A DNA stretch of 64,000 nt from Bordetella parapertussis (GTDB taxonomy: Bacteria; Acidobacteriota; Terriglobia; Bryobacterales; Bryobacteraceae), in NCBI GenBank assembly GCA_943328975.2, contig CALQCC020000006.1, forward strand, positions 62,001 to 126,000. Reading direction: 5' to 3'. Shown here one piece after another: positions 40,939-49,195 of the stretch. The number at the start of each line of letters is the position of its first letter. Positions within the stretch are counted from its first letter, which is position 1. Under the pieces are notes generated by a model, which worked only from the letters and a program-made list of their open reading frames with translations, searched no databases and was not told where the DNA came from. Position numbers and translations under genes: made by a program.

Positions 40939-42309
40939 GTGTCTCTTTCTACCCAACCATTTGTCGACGCCAACAAGGATCGTCTTCTCGAAGAGCTGAA
41001 AGAGTTTCTTCGGATACCCAGCGTCTCCACTTCGCCTGAACACAAGGCCGACGTGCGCCGGGCCGCGGAGTTCGTGGCCAACGCGCTGCGCACCGCAAAA
41101 CTGGAGAACGTCGAGATCATCGAAGGCAAAGGCCACCCGCTGGTGTACGCGGATTGGCTGCACGCTCCGGGCAAGCCCACGGTGCTGTGCTACGGCCACT
41201 ACGACGTGCAGCCGCCCGATCCGCTGGATGAATGGATTTCGCCCCCGTTTGAGCCGACCATCCGCAACGGCAACATCTACGCGCGCGGAGCCACCGACGA
41301 CAAGGGCCAAGTGTACATGCATATTAAGGCGATTGAGTCGCTCTTTGCCGTGCATGGAACGCTGCCGCTCAACGTTAAGTTTCTGATCGAAGGTGAAGAG
41401 GAATGCGGCGGGGAAATGATCGCCGACTATCTCCCCAAGAACACGGCCAAGCTAAAGGCCGACGTCGCGTTGGTCTCTGATACCGAACTCTATGCCGAAG
41501 GCATCCCGACCCTATGCGTCGGCTTGCGCGGCTTGGTCTACACCGAAATTGAAGCGCGTGGTCCGATGCGCGATCTGCATTCCGGCGTTTACGGCGGCGC
41601 TGCTCCCAACGCGATCTTCGGCTTGGTCGAGTTGCTAGCCAAGCTGAAAGACGCCGACGGACACATCAAGATCCCCGGCATCTACGACGACGTCACGCCG
41701 CCGACTCCGGAAGAGAAACATAGCTGGGCTTCCCTGCCCTTCGATGAAGAAGAATATCGCAAGACCGAAGTAGGCTCCACTGTACTCACAGGAGAACCGG
41801 GCTTCAGCGTGATGGAACGCACTTGGGCTCGTCCCACGCTGGAAGTGCATGGTATCGTCGGCGGCTACATGGCTCCCGGCGCGAAGACGGTCATCCCGGC
41901 GAAGGCCACGGCCAAGGTCAGCATCCGGTTGGTGCCGGCGCAGGATCCGGACAAGGTGGTGGCCGCGTACAAGAAGTTCGTTGCCGAGAACACACCGCGC
42001 GGCATTCAGACCGAAGTGCGCGTGCTGAGCGCGAGCGCGGCCAACAGCGTGAATCCAGATCACCCCGCGATTCACTGCGCTGCAGAGGCGTTCGCCGAGG
42101 TACTGGGACGCGAGACGGTTTTCACGCGCGGCGGCGGCTCCATCCCGATTGTGGGCGATTTCAAAACGCACCTGGGCATCCCCACCGTTTTGATGGGATT
42201 CAGCAACCCCGACGACGGCTTGCATTCGCCGAACGAGAAATATCCCATCGCGAACTACTACGCGGGAATCGTAACCATTGCCCACTTCTTTGAAAAGTAC
42301 GGAAAGTAG
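40939..42309 (+). CDS. M20 family metallo-dipeptidase
   Basis: A 456-residue M20 peptidase of the ArgE/DapE/carnosinase type. Metal-site motifs: LCYGHYDVQPPDP, ARGATDDKGQVYMH with the bridging Asp, and LIEGEEECGGEM with the general-base and metal Glu pair; a His near the end in GLHSPNEKYPI. Start GTG 40939 fits the TATAAT just upstream. Its end overlaps the murJ reading frame by up to 32 bp. Confidence 0.92.
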   Translation: MSLSTQPFVDANKDRLLEELKEFLRIPSVSTSPEHKADVRRAAEFVANALRTAKLENVEIIEGKGHPLVYADWLHAPGKPTVLCYGHYDVQPPDPLDEWISPPFEPTIRNGNIYARGATDDKGQVYMHIKAIESLFAVHGTLPLNVKFLIEGEEECGGEMIADYLPKNTAKLKADVALVSDTELYAEGIPTLCVGLRGLVYTEIEARGPMRDLHSGVYGGAAPNAIFGLVELLAKLKDADGHIKIPGIYDDVTPPTPEEKHSWASLPFDEEEYRKTEVGSTVLTGEPGFSVMERTWARPTLEVHGIVGGYMAPGAKTVIPAKATAKVSIRLVPAQDPDKVVAAYKKFVAENTPRGIQTEVRVLSASAANSVNPDHPAIHCAAEAFAEVLGRETVFTRGGGSIPIVGDFKTHLGIPTVLMGFSNPDDGLHSPNEKYPIANYYAGIVTIAHFFEKYGK

Positions 42310-43933
42310 CCCCCAAAAGCCGCAGCAGGAAGCGGTCTTGCGCTCGGCTGGCATCGTTTCACTGGCCGTGCTCGCCAGTCGAGTCACGGGGCTGTTCCGT
42401 GAGATGGCGATGGCGTGGCTGTTCGGCGCCAGCATGTCCTTCGATGCGTTCATGCTGGGCTTCCGCATCCCCAATCTGACGCGTGACCTTTTTGCGGAAG
42501 GTGCTCTCTCCAGCGCCTTCGTGCCGACGTTCACTGAGTACTTGGCCAAGCGCAGTAGGGAAGATGCGGCTCGGCTGGCGAACCTAGTCGCGACGGCGAT
42601 CATCATCGTCGTGGGGGCTCTGTGCGCTCTGGGCATGATCTTCGCACCCCAACTGGTGAACCTGCTCGCATCCGGATTCCGCAACGTTCCCGGCAAGTTT
42701 GAACTCGCGGTCGAAATGACGCGGATCATGTTCCCGTTCCTGCTGCTGGTCGCACTGGCGGCGCAAGCGATGGGAGTGTTGAACGCCTGCAACCGATTCG
42801 GCGTGCCGGCCATGTCCTCGACGTTCTTCAACATCGGGTCTCTCGTCTTCGGCATCTCCATCGGCGTGGGCCTGGGACCGCTAATTGGAATCTCGCGCAT
42901 TGAGGGCATGTCGATCGGAGTCGTGATCGGCGGTCTTCTGCAGTTGGTCTATCAAGTCCCCAGCCTGTACGAACTGGGCTTCCGCTTCCGCCCGGTAATC
43001 GATTGGTCCGAACCCGGCCTGGTCCGCATCCTACGACTGATGGGCCCCGCGATCCTGGGCAATGCGGCGGTGCAGATCAACGTCATGGTGAACACCAACT
43101 TCGCGTCGCAGATCGCGGACCCCGTGCGCGGCTTCGATGGACCCGTGAGTTGGCTCGGCTACGCGTTCCGCTTCATGCAATTGCCGCTGGGGTTGTTCGG
43201 CGTGGCGATTGGGTCGGCCACACTACCGTCCATCTCGCGCAGCGCCGCCGCGGGCGACATGGGCGAGTTCCGGCAGACCATCTCGCACTCCCTGGGAACC
43301 GTATTCCTGTTGACCATCCCGTCGTCGATTGGCCTAGTGGTGCTGGGCGAATCCATCATCGGAGCCATCTACCAAAGAGGAGCGTTCCAGGTCTATGACA
43401 CCGAGCGAACGGCTCTCGCCTTATCGTTTTACGCGATCGGCCTGAGCGGCTACGCGGCCCTCAAAGTTCTCGTGCCGGCATTCTATTCGCTGGGAGATTC
43501 CAGGACGCCCATGCTGGTCAGTCTGGGTTCGATCCTGACAAATTGGTTTGTGGCCTCCACCATGGTGCGCATCCCGGGGCTCGGACATGCCGGGCTGGCC
43601 TTGTCCACCTCCGCCGTGGCCTTGTGTGGATTCGCGCTGCAATTCGCGCTACTGCGAAAGCGCATCGGCGGGATCCACGGTCGAGCGCTGGTGGCTCAAA
43701 TGGGAAAAATCGCCGCCGCGTCGCTCGCCATGGCAGCCGTGGTGTGGCTCTCCAGTCACGGCATGCGCCAACTGGGCGTCTCGCAGATGTGGAGGATGGC
43801 GGACGTAGCCATTTCCGTGCCCCTGGGGGGCGCGGTATATTATTGGAGTGCAAAGATACTAGGTCTTTCGGAGATAGACATGGTACTTCGCTCATTTACC
43901 GGCCCGCTCCGGCGCCGTTTACAGAGGTCTTGA
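42278..43933 (+). CDS. murJ: Lipid II flippase MurJ
   Basis: A 551-residue polytopic protein of the MurJ/MviN family with about 14 hydrophobic segments. Diagnostic stretches are VLASRVTGLFREMAMAWLFG, DAFMLGFRIPNLTRDLFAEG, and ALSSAFVPTFTEYL. It moves the peptidoglycan precursor across the inner membrane. The start is uncertain: TTG at 42278 or 42290, both inside the end of the peptidase gene. Its stop overlaps the ATG of the TPR gene (TGATG). Confidence 0.93.
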   Translation: MPTSLKSTESSPQKPQQEAVLRSAGIVSLAVLASRVTGLFREMAMAWLFGASMSFDAFMLGFRIPNLTRDLFAEGALSSAFVPTFTEYLAKRSREDAARLANLVATAIIIVVGALCALGMIFAPQLVNLLASGFRNVPGKFELAVEMTRIMFPFLLLVALAAQAMGVLNACNRFGVPAMSSTFFNIGSLVFGISIGVGLGPLIGISRIEGMSIGVVIGGLLQLVYQVPSLYELGFRFRPVIDWSEPGLVRILRLMGPAILGNAAVQINVMVNTNFASQIADPVRGFDGPVSWLGYAFRFMQLPLGLFGVAIGSATLPSISRSAAAGDMGEFRQTISHSLGTVFLLTIPSSIGLVVLGESIIGAIYQRGAFQVYDTERTALALSFYAIGLSGYAALKVLVPAFYSLGDSRTPMLVSLGSILTNWFVASTMVRIPGLGHAGLALSTSAVALCGFALQFALLRKRIGGIHGRALVAQMGKIAAASLAMAAVVWLSSHGMRQLGVSQMWRMADVAISVPLGGAVYYWSAKILGLSEIDMVLRSFTGPLRRRLQRS

Positions 43934-44961
43934 TGAGATTCGCATTATTTTTAGCCGTCGCGATCGGCTGCCATGCGCAGAGCATTCAGAGCCTGTCGGC
44001 TCAGATACAGAAGACGCCCACACCGGCCCTGTATGTAGAGCGAGCGGCCGCCTATCTAGCCTCCGGGGACGCGAAGCAAGCCGTTGTGGATATCGATCGC
44101 GCGTTGGATCGCGATTCCTTGAACGTCCGCGCGTTGACGCTACGCGGGCAGGCGAATTTTAAACTCGGCCGCTACTCGGAAACCATCACAGACCTAAGCG
44201 GAGCGATTGCATTGGCACCAGGCGACGCGTCTCTGTATGTGGCACGTTCGGCCGCGCATGCCGCGGCGGGCGATCAACCTCGCGCGCAAGCGGACCGCAA
44301 CGAGGCCTTGCGGCTGGATCCGAAGTCGCTGGCAGCGCTCGACCGGCAACCCGCGGTAGCGGAAGTCGCGGCTCCGGCTCCCGTGGCCCCTGCCCCCGCA
44401 CCCGCACCGGCACCAACAGTAGTTGCTGCAAATACTTTCGTTGCCCCAGTTCCGGCTCCATCAGCGGCGAAGGCTCCGCCAGCGCCCGTTCCGTCACCCG
44501 CAAAGATTGCCGCTACTGCGCCCGCCGTAGTCGCGCCTGCTCCCGCCCCACCGACTGCGGCGAAGGCGCCCGCTCCGGCACCAACAAAGGTCGCGACAAC
44601 CGCAGCAGCGGCCCCCGCGGCAGCAGGTTCGGGAACCGCAGATTCGCGCTATCAGCGCGCCAAAGAGTTCCTGAATCAGGGAAAACATGCGGAGGCCATA
44701 GCGGAACTGGATGAGGCAATCAAGGCACAAGCGACGAATCCGATTCTGTTCAACACTCGCGGCTACGCGTACTACTTATCGAAGGACCCCAAACGCGCGA
44801 TCCAGGATTATGACGCAGCCCTGAAGCTGAACCCCGACTACCTGAACGCGACCCACAATCGCGCCATTGCTCGCAAGGCCGCTGGCGACAAGGCTGGCTC
44901 CGACGCCGACCGACTGCGCGAAGTCGAGCTAGGCAAGAAGCAAGGCGTGAAGGTTCCGTAG
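43933..44961 (+). CDS. Secreted TPR protein with Ala/Pro linker
   Basis: A 342-residue exported protein (signal MRFALFLAVAIGCHAQ). TPR units occupy residues about 25-135 (YVERAAAYLASGDAKQAVVD, RALTLRGQANFKLGRYSETI) and 240-342 (YQRAKEFLNQGKHAEAIAEL, FNTRGYAYYLSKDPKRAIQD). Between them is an almost pure Ala/Pro/Val linker of about 90 residues, which should be extended. ATG 43933 overlaps the murJ stop; AGAGG lies just upstream. Likely a periplasmic scaffold. Confidence 0.8.
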   Translation: MRFALFLAVAIGCHAQSIQSLSAQIQKTPTPALYVERAAAYLASGDAKQAVVDIDRALDRDSLNVRALTLRGQANFKLGRYSETITDLSGAIALAPGDASLYVARSAAHAAAGDQPRAQADRNEALRLDPKSLAALDRQPAVAEVAAPAPVAPAPAPAPAPTVVAANTFVAPVPAPSAAKAPPAPVPSPAKIAATAPAVVAPAPAPPTAAKAPAPAPTKVATTAAAAPAAAGSGTADSRYQRAKEFLNQGKHAEAIAELDEAIKAQATNPILFNTRGYAYYLSKDPKRAIQDYDAALKLNPDYLNATHNRAIARKAAGDKAGSDADRLREVELGKKQGVKVP

Positions 44962-44977
44962 CAGCCTGGAACCAAGT

Positions 44978-45544
44978 CTAGAAGACGATGCGCGCGGTCT
45001 TGGCGACCATTCGTCGCATGGACGCGTCAGTATTCAGCGTGGCAATGCCCGAAAGCGGTACCCACGCAACATCGCGCGACTCCGCACTGACCACCAGCGG
45101 TTCGGCGGGATCAGCTTCCAACAAAAACCGCACATCGTAATGAAAGTGCGCGGGCTCATTCTTACGTTCCGGAATGAGATGCACATCCAGATCGAAGATC
45201 GCCGCCGCCAGTGGACGGACCTTCGTTAAGCCCGACTCTTCCCGAGCCTCGCGCAGAGACGCTTCGATCAATGTCAGGTCGTCGGGCTCCAGATGACCAC
45301 CCATTTGCAGCCAACGATTCAATCGCTTGTGCCAAGTGAGCAAGGCCTGCCCACGCTGGCGCTCTCCCTGTGGGAGCGCATTGACGATCCAACAGGACGC
45401 GGTGATGTGCCCCTCGGGGAAGGCGCGATCGAAGCACGCCTCGTTGTCAGAGACAAAGCGATGCATGCGCTCACGCATCTCGGCCTCCTCGGTATCGAAG
45501 GGCGCGTAGGCGGCGAGGTGTCGTAAAAAACTGGGGCGGTCCAT
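44978..45544 (-). CDS. Nudix hydrolase
   Basis: A 188-residue Nudix protein. The Nudix box is complete: GHLEPDD, then EASLREAREESGL (G-x5-E-x7-REVEESG-type). It is followed by FHYDVRFLLEADPAEPLVV and a C-terminal strand. Substrate unknown. It is upstream of nothing obvious and is separated by 10 bp from the end of the dioxygenase gene on the same strand. Confidence 0.9.
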   Translation of the reverse strand: MDRPSFLRHLAAYAPFDTEEAEMRERMHRFVSDNEACFDRAFPEGHITASCWIVNALPQGERQRGQALLTWHKRLNRWLQMGGHLEPDDLTLIEASLREAREESGLTKVRPLAAAIFDLDVHLIPERKNEPAHFHYDVRFLLEADPAEPLVVSAESRDVAWVPLSGIATLNTDASMRRMVAKTARIVF

Positions 45545-45554
45545 GGAGTACTTC

Positions 45555-46211
45555 CTACGCTACCGCGAGGCGGATGCCAGGCGCTAGTTCTACGGCATCG
45601 GCGTACTCGATATGCAGGACTCGGCGAGGCCGGTCATTGATCGACTTACTGGAAGCGTGAATGAGAAGTGGCCGCATCGCGATAACGCCGCCACATGGAG
45701 CTAAACATTCCACGCTGGTCACCGCTCGGGCCAAAACTTCGGCGCCGGAGAGAACGCCGTCTTGGTGTGACGCCGGAATTACACGCAGCGGGCCGTTCTC
45801 CGCAGTGGAGTCATCCAAGTGCAAGCGTAACGCGATCACTCGCGACAGGGCCCAATCAGGCGCGATGGCGTAAAGCCCTCCGGATTTGCGCGACCATGGA
45901 CCCCAATCGGGTGAATCAAACCGCGCAGCCAGCGGCAGAGCCGTATCCTGGTGCCACGCGATCAACCAATTGGCTTGCTCAGTCTTCTCAAAAAGGGTCG
46001 CCCGGAACGGTACGGCGGACGCCCCCACGAAATTGGCGGCAATCGAGGTAAGCCGCTGGTCATGCACCAGGGCATGAACAACGGCGTTCGACATGAGGTG
46101 GCGGGTCCCCGCTCGAACCGGATGGCGACCCTCGGCAGCGATCGCCCGCAGGACAGCAGAGCACTCCTCGGACGAAATCACGTCCGAGTGAATTGCGTAG
46201 CCGTCGGCCAA
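45555..46211 (-). CDS. Phytanoyl-CoA dioxygenase (PhyH) family protein
   Basis: A 218-residue Fe(II)/2-oxoglutarate oxygenase. The metal facial triad is visible as HxD in LIAWHQDTALPL and the distal His in MRPLLIHASSKS, with a 2-oxoglutarate Arg in NDRPRRVLHIEY. The likely start is TTG 46211, 2 bp past the hemQ stop; upstream codons to 46628 lie inside hemQ and read as Arg-rich noise. Probably coupled to hemQ. Confidence 0.85.
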   Translation of the reverse strand: MADGYAIHSDVISSEECSAVLRAIAAEGRHPVRAGTRHLMSNAVVHALVHDQRLTSIAANFVGASAVPFRATLFEKTEQANWLIAWHQDTALPLAARFDSPDWGPWSRKSGGLYAIAPDWALSRVIALRLHLDDSTAENGPLRVIPASHQDGVLSGAEVLARAVTSVECLAPCGGVIAMRPLLIHASSKSINDRPRRVLHIEYADAVELAPGIRLAVA

Positions 46212-46213
46212 AG

Positions 46214-47029
46214 CTACACCGTCAGCAGATTCTGGATACCATCGGCATGCACGCGCTGGCCGACGTAGAAGGTTCCGAACAACGCATAAACGGCGCTCAC
46301 TTCGTCGAAGCGCATTTCGTAGATGAGGCGTTTGAACACCAACGGGTCGTCGGCAAAAAGATCGACACCCCATTCCCAATCGTCGAAGCCAATCGAGCCG
46401 GTAATGATCTGCTTCACCATGCCCGCATAGCGACGGCCGATCATGCCGTGCTCGTGCATCTGGCGTTGGCGTTCGGCCATGGGAAGCTGATACCAGTTCT
46501 TGTTCTCGCCGCGGCGGCGGTCCATCGGATAGAAGCAAACGAACTTGGCGGACGGAATCTCCGGATAGATGCGCGAGTGCATGGCTTCGCGCTGGCGGTC
46601 GAGCGTTTCCGCGATCTCCCCGTTCCACTCCGGCGTGTGCGGCTCAATGCCTTTTTCGGCCAGCGTAGTGTAGGTCTTCATACTCGACTCATACAAGCCG
46701 AGTTCGACCATGGACAGATACGACGTGGTCAATTCAAGATAATCCCACAGGCGCAGGTGCGAGAGCTGTGTCTGCGCTTCCAGCAGCGACTCAAAGTTGG
46801 GACGGAAGTGGATCAACATGAGGTCGCCCTTGTGGCCCAGCAAAGAGAATGCGGCAGTACCAGTTGCCTCCATCGCAGCGAGGGAAGCGGAGGCTTCCTG
46901 CAGAATCGTGGCTCGCTCAGCGGCGGGCAGAACGCGCCATGCGGCCCAACGCACGCGCAGCATCTGGTGCAGAACGCTGGCCCCTTCAATGGTCAGCGGC
47001 ACGGGGGGCATGTTGTCAAAGTGATGCAT
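46214..47029 (-). CDS. hemQ: Coproheme decarboxylase HemQ (chlorite dismutase family)
   Basis: A 271-residue HemQ-type protein of the chlorite dismutase fold. Recognisable stretches are FVCFYPMDRRRGENKNWYQL (compare the SKRRGExxNWY motif), MHEHGMIGRRYAGMVKQIIT with the proximal-His region, and GFDDWEWGVDLFADDPLVFK. HemQ makes haem b from coproheme in the coproporphyrin-dependent pathway. Early tetrapyrrole genes (hemA, hemC, cobA-hemD) lie 8 kb away on the same strand. ATG 47029 is used. Confidence 0.88.
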   Translation of the reverse strand: MHHFDNMPPVPLTIEGASVLHQMLRVRWAAWRVLPAAERATILQEASASLAAMEATGTAAFSLLGHKGDLMLIHFRPNFESLLEAQTQLSHLRLWDYLELTTSYLSMVELGLYESSMKTYTTLAEKGIEPHTPEWNGEIAETLDRQREAMHSRIYPEIPSAKFVCFYPMDRRRGENKNWYQLPMAERQRQMHEHGMIGRRYAGMVKQIITGSIGFDDWEWGVDLFADDPLVFKRLIYEMRFDEVSAVYALFGTFYVGQRVHADGIQNLLTV

Positions 47030-47099
47030 CGTTTCTATTCTCGCGCAGAACCGATCCCCCTCGTGGCACCCAAAGTGCATGAACCACACCACGTCGTGT

Positions 47100-47105
47100 T
47101 AGAAT
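47100..47105 (+). promoter_or_regulatory. -10 element of the 47114-47848 gene
   Basis: TAGAAT, 8 nt before the ATG at 47114; leaderless-type layout. Confidence 0.45.
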
Positions 47106-47113
47106 TGAGATCC

Positions 47114-47848
47114 ATGCACCCAGACGTTGCTCTGGTCAACCAGCTCCAGACCCTTGATCTAAGAATTACCGCCCTCGATAAGGAAGTTGCTGAACTTCCA
47201 CGGCACATTGCCGTTATCGAGAAGACACTTGAATCGCATCTGCGTAAGCTTTCGGCTGATAAAGCCGCGCTCGCGGCGAATCAGAAAGACCGAAAGAATC
47301 TGGAAGGGGAGATCCAACTCCACCAGAGCAAGATTTCTAAACTGCGCGACCAAATGTCGCAGGCCAAGACGAACGACCAGTTCAAAGCCTTCCAGAACGA
47401 AATCGACTTCGCGGAGAAAGAGATCCGCAAGGCCGAGGACCGCACAGTGGAATTGCTCAGCGCTTCCGAACCCCTGGAGGCCAACGTCAAACAGGCCGAA
47501 GTCGCGCTGAAACAAGAACAGAAGCAGGTCGATGCCGAAAAGGCCGAGGCTCGGGAACGTACCGCTGCCCACCAGGCCGAGTTGGATAAGTTGCGCGCCG
47601 AACACAAAGTCGCGTTCGCAGCCCTGCCCAAGCCGATCGCAGCCACCTACGAGCGGATTCGCAAGAAGTGGAAGGGCACAGTCGCCGCAGAGGCCACCGA
47701 GGGACGCTGTACCGCGTGCCACATGGTGTTGCGGCCTCAGGTCTTCCAGGACCTCCGCAAGGGGACCAACCTCATGCAATGCGAGAACTGCAGCCGCTTC
47801 CTGTATTACAACCCGCCCATCACTAGCAGCCTCGTTGACATGACCTAG
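47114..47848 (+). CDS. Coiled-coil protein with C-terminal C4 zinc ribbon
   Basis: A 244-residue protein. Residues about 1-180 are a long coiled coil (LVNQLQTLDLRITALDKEVA and onward). The C-terminus has a zinc ribbon, EGRCTACHMVLRPQ and MQCENCSRFLYYNP (two CxxC pairs). This is the C4-type zinc ribbon family found in most bacteria, possibly nucleic acid-associated; its exact role is not settled. In-frame codons upstream to 46193 run antisense through hemQ and are not real. Confidence 0.9.
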   Translation: MHPDVALVNQLQTLDLRITALDKEVAELPRHIAVIEKTLESHLRKLSADKAALAANQKDRKNLEGEIQLHQSKISKLRDQMSQAKTNDQFKAFQNEIDFAEKEIRKAEDRTVELLSASEPLEANVKQAEVALKQEQKQVDAEKAEARERTAAHQAELDKLRAEHKVAFAALPKPIAATYERIRKKWKGTVAAEATEGRCTACHMVLRPQVFQDLRKGTNLMQCENCSRFLYYNPPITSSLVDMT

Positions 47849-47868
47849 GGCTGTCGGGGTTAAAGGGG

Positions 47869-47874
47869 TAGAAT
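47869..47874 (+). promoter_or_regulatory. -10 element of the 47881-48219 gene
   Basis: TAGAAT, 6 nt before the ATG at 47881; leaderless-type layout. A TTGACA at 47835-47840 is too far (28 bp) to be its -35. Confidence 0.45.
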
Positions 47875-47880
47875 CGGTCC

Positions 47881-48219
47881 ATGAGACTGATTCTACTCTT
47901 TACCCTGACGGCGCTCTCTGCGCTCACCTCATTTGGGCAAGCCCCCAAGGCTGCGCCCGTCCCCAAGGCAGCCCCCGCTGCGGCCAAGGCCGTCGCGAAA
48001 GCCACTGAATTGCTGGACATCAATAGCGCTACCGCAGAGCAACTGGGGGCGCTTCCAGGAATCGGCGACGCTTACTCCAAGAAGATCATGGATGGCCGGC
48101 CCTATAGCGGCAAGGACGATCTTGTGAACAAGAAGGTTGTTCCGCAGGCCACCTACGACAAGATCAAGGATCTAATTATGGCGCGGCAAGGCGCGGGTAA
48201 GAGCAAAGCCAAGAAGTAG
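47881..48219 (+). CDS. Secreted helix-hairpin-helix protein (ComEA-like)
   Basis: A 112-residue protein with a signal peptide (MRLILLFTLTALSALTSFGQ), an Ala/Pro/Lys spacer, and a helix-hairpin-helix domain: LLDINSATAEQLGALPGIGD, then AYSKKIMDGRPYSGKDDLVN. The domain matches the DNA-binding part of ComEA. Alone, it could help DNA uptake or simply bind DNA outside the membrane; no other com gene is near. Confidence 0.85.
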   Translation: MRLILLFTLTALSALTSFGQAPKAAPVPKAAPAAAKAVAKATELLDINSATAEQLGALPGIGDAYSKKIMDGRPYSGKDDLVNKKVVPQATYDKIKDLIMARQGAGKSKAKK

Positions 48220-48221
48220 TT

Positions 48222-49109
48222 CTACGCCGAATAAGGCGTGCGCTGCAACGCTTCCGACTCTTCGCGAGTACGGGAGCGGTGCAACCGCCGGCTGCCCGGC
48301 CATTCCAGGCGCATGTCGCGGCAGACTTCGTCCAGCATATCCACCGTGCAGGTCTTGCTCTCGGCCGCGAAGGCACTCAGCAGGAGGTTATCGCACACAC
48401 CGTTAATGACGCGAGGAATGCCCTGCGAACGTAGATGGATTTCGGCCATCAGTTTTTCGGTAAACACATTCTGCTCCGGCATGCCGGCATGTTCCAGTCG
48501 CGATTCGATGTATTCGATCGCATCCCGGAGGGTGAACGGCTGCAGGTTGCAGCGGAGAACCACGCGCTGCTTCAACTGCCGTAAGTTTGGAGCGTCCAGC
48601 TTGCGATCAAATTCGGGTTGCCCCGCCATAATGATCTGGATCAGCTTCCCGTTGCGATTTTCCAGATTGCCCAGCAAGCGAATCTCTTCCAGAACTTCCC
48701 ATTCCAGATTGTGCGCTTCGTCCACGATCAGCACCACGGTGCGACCGTCCTGGGCTTGCTCCACCAACAACTGATTGAGGGCAAAGAGGACTTCGGTCTT
48801 GGACGTTCTGGAACACGGCAGGTCCAGATCGTACGCGATCATTTCAAAAAACTGGCCTGAGTTGATGCGAGAGTTGAACAGGAAGGCAAACTCGATGAAT
48901 TGGTCTTCCAGGTAATCGCGAAGACACTCCAGCATCGTCGTCTTGCCCGTGCCAACTTCGCCGGTCAGGACGATAAAACCCTTGCGCGCCTGCACACCAT
49001 ACACTAGATTCGCAAGAGCTTCTTCGTGCTGTTCGCTGCGATAGAAGAACGCGGGGTCAGGACTTAAATTGAAGGGGCTCTCCGAGAAGCCAAAGAACGC
49101 ATTATACAT
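48222..49109 (-). CDS. ExeA/GspA-like AAA+ ATPase
   Basis: A 295-residue ATPase. It starts MYNAFFGFSESPFNLSPDP, the typical opening of the ExeA family, then YRSEQHEEALANLVYGV, Walker A GEVGTGKTTML, Walker B VVLIVDEAHNL and the sensor region LIQIIMAGQPEF. Relatives power assembly of type II secretion components or occur in exopolysaccharide/exosortase loci. It lacks the C-terminal membrane helix and peptidoglycan-binding part of full ExeA. It lies 86 bp after csm5 on the same strand; a link to the CRISPR module is possible only by position. Confidence 0.87.
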   Translation of the reverse strand: MYNAFFGFSESPFNLSPDPAFFYRSEQHEEALANLVYGVQARKGFIVLTGEVGTGKTTMLECLRDYLEDQFIEFAFLFNSRINSGQFFEMIAYDLDLPCSRTSKTEVLFALNQLLVEQAQDGRTVVLIVDEAHNLEWEVLEEIRLLGNLENRNGKLIQIIMAGQPEFDRKLDAPNLRQLKQRVVLRCNLQPFTLRDAIEYIESRLEHAGMPEQNVFTEKLMAEIHLRSQGIPRVINGVCDNLLLSAFAAESKTCTVDMLDEVCRDMRLEWPGSRRLHRSRTREESEALQRTPYSA

Positions 49110-49195
49110 TCGGGGCTAAACCCTCTCTTATGTTCTACACATCGATAGTACCATGCGTTTCCAACAGGGTGGATAGGCAAATAGAGGAGCGGGTA

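Noticed and set aside
46193-47113. N-terminal extension of the C4 zinc ribbon protein
   Set aside because: It runs antisense through hemQ; the coiled coil begins at ATG 47114.
47835-47874. TTGACA plus TAGAAT as one promoter
   Set aside because: The spacer would be 28 bp, far outside the workable range.
49110-49195. Possible CRISPR array or leader after csm5
   Set aside because: No direct repeats of 25-40 bp are seen in this gap or anywhere else in the window.
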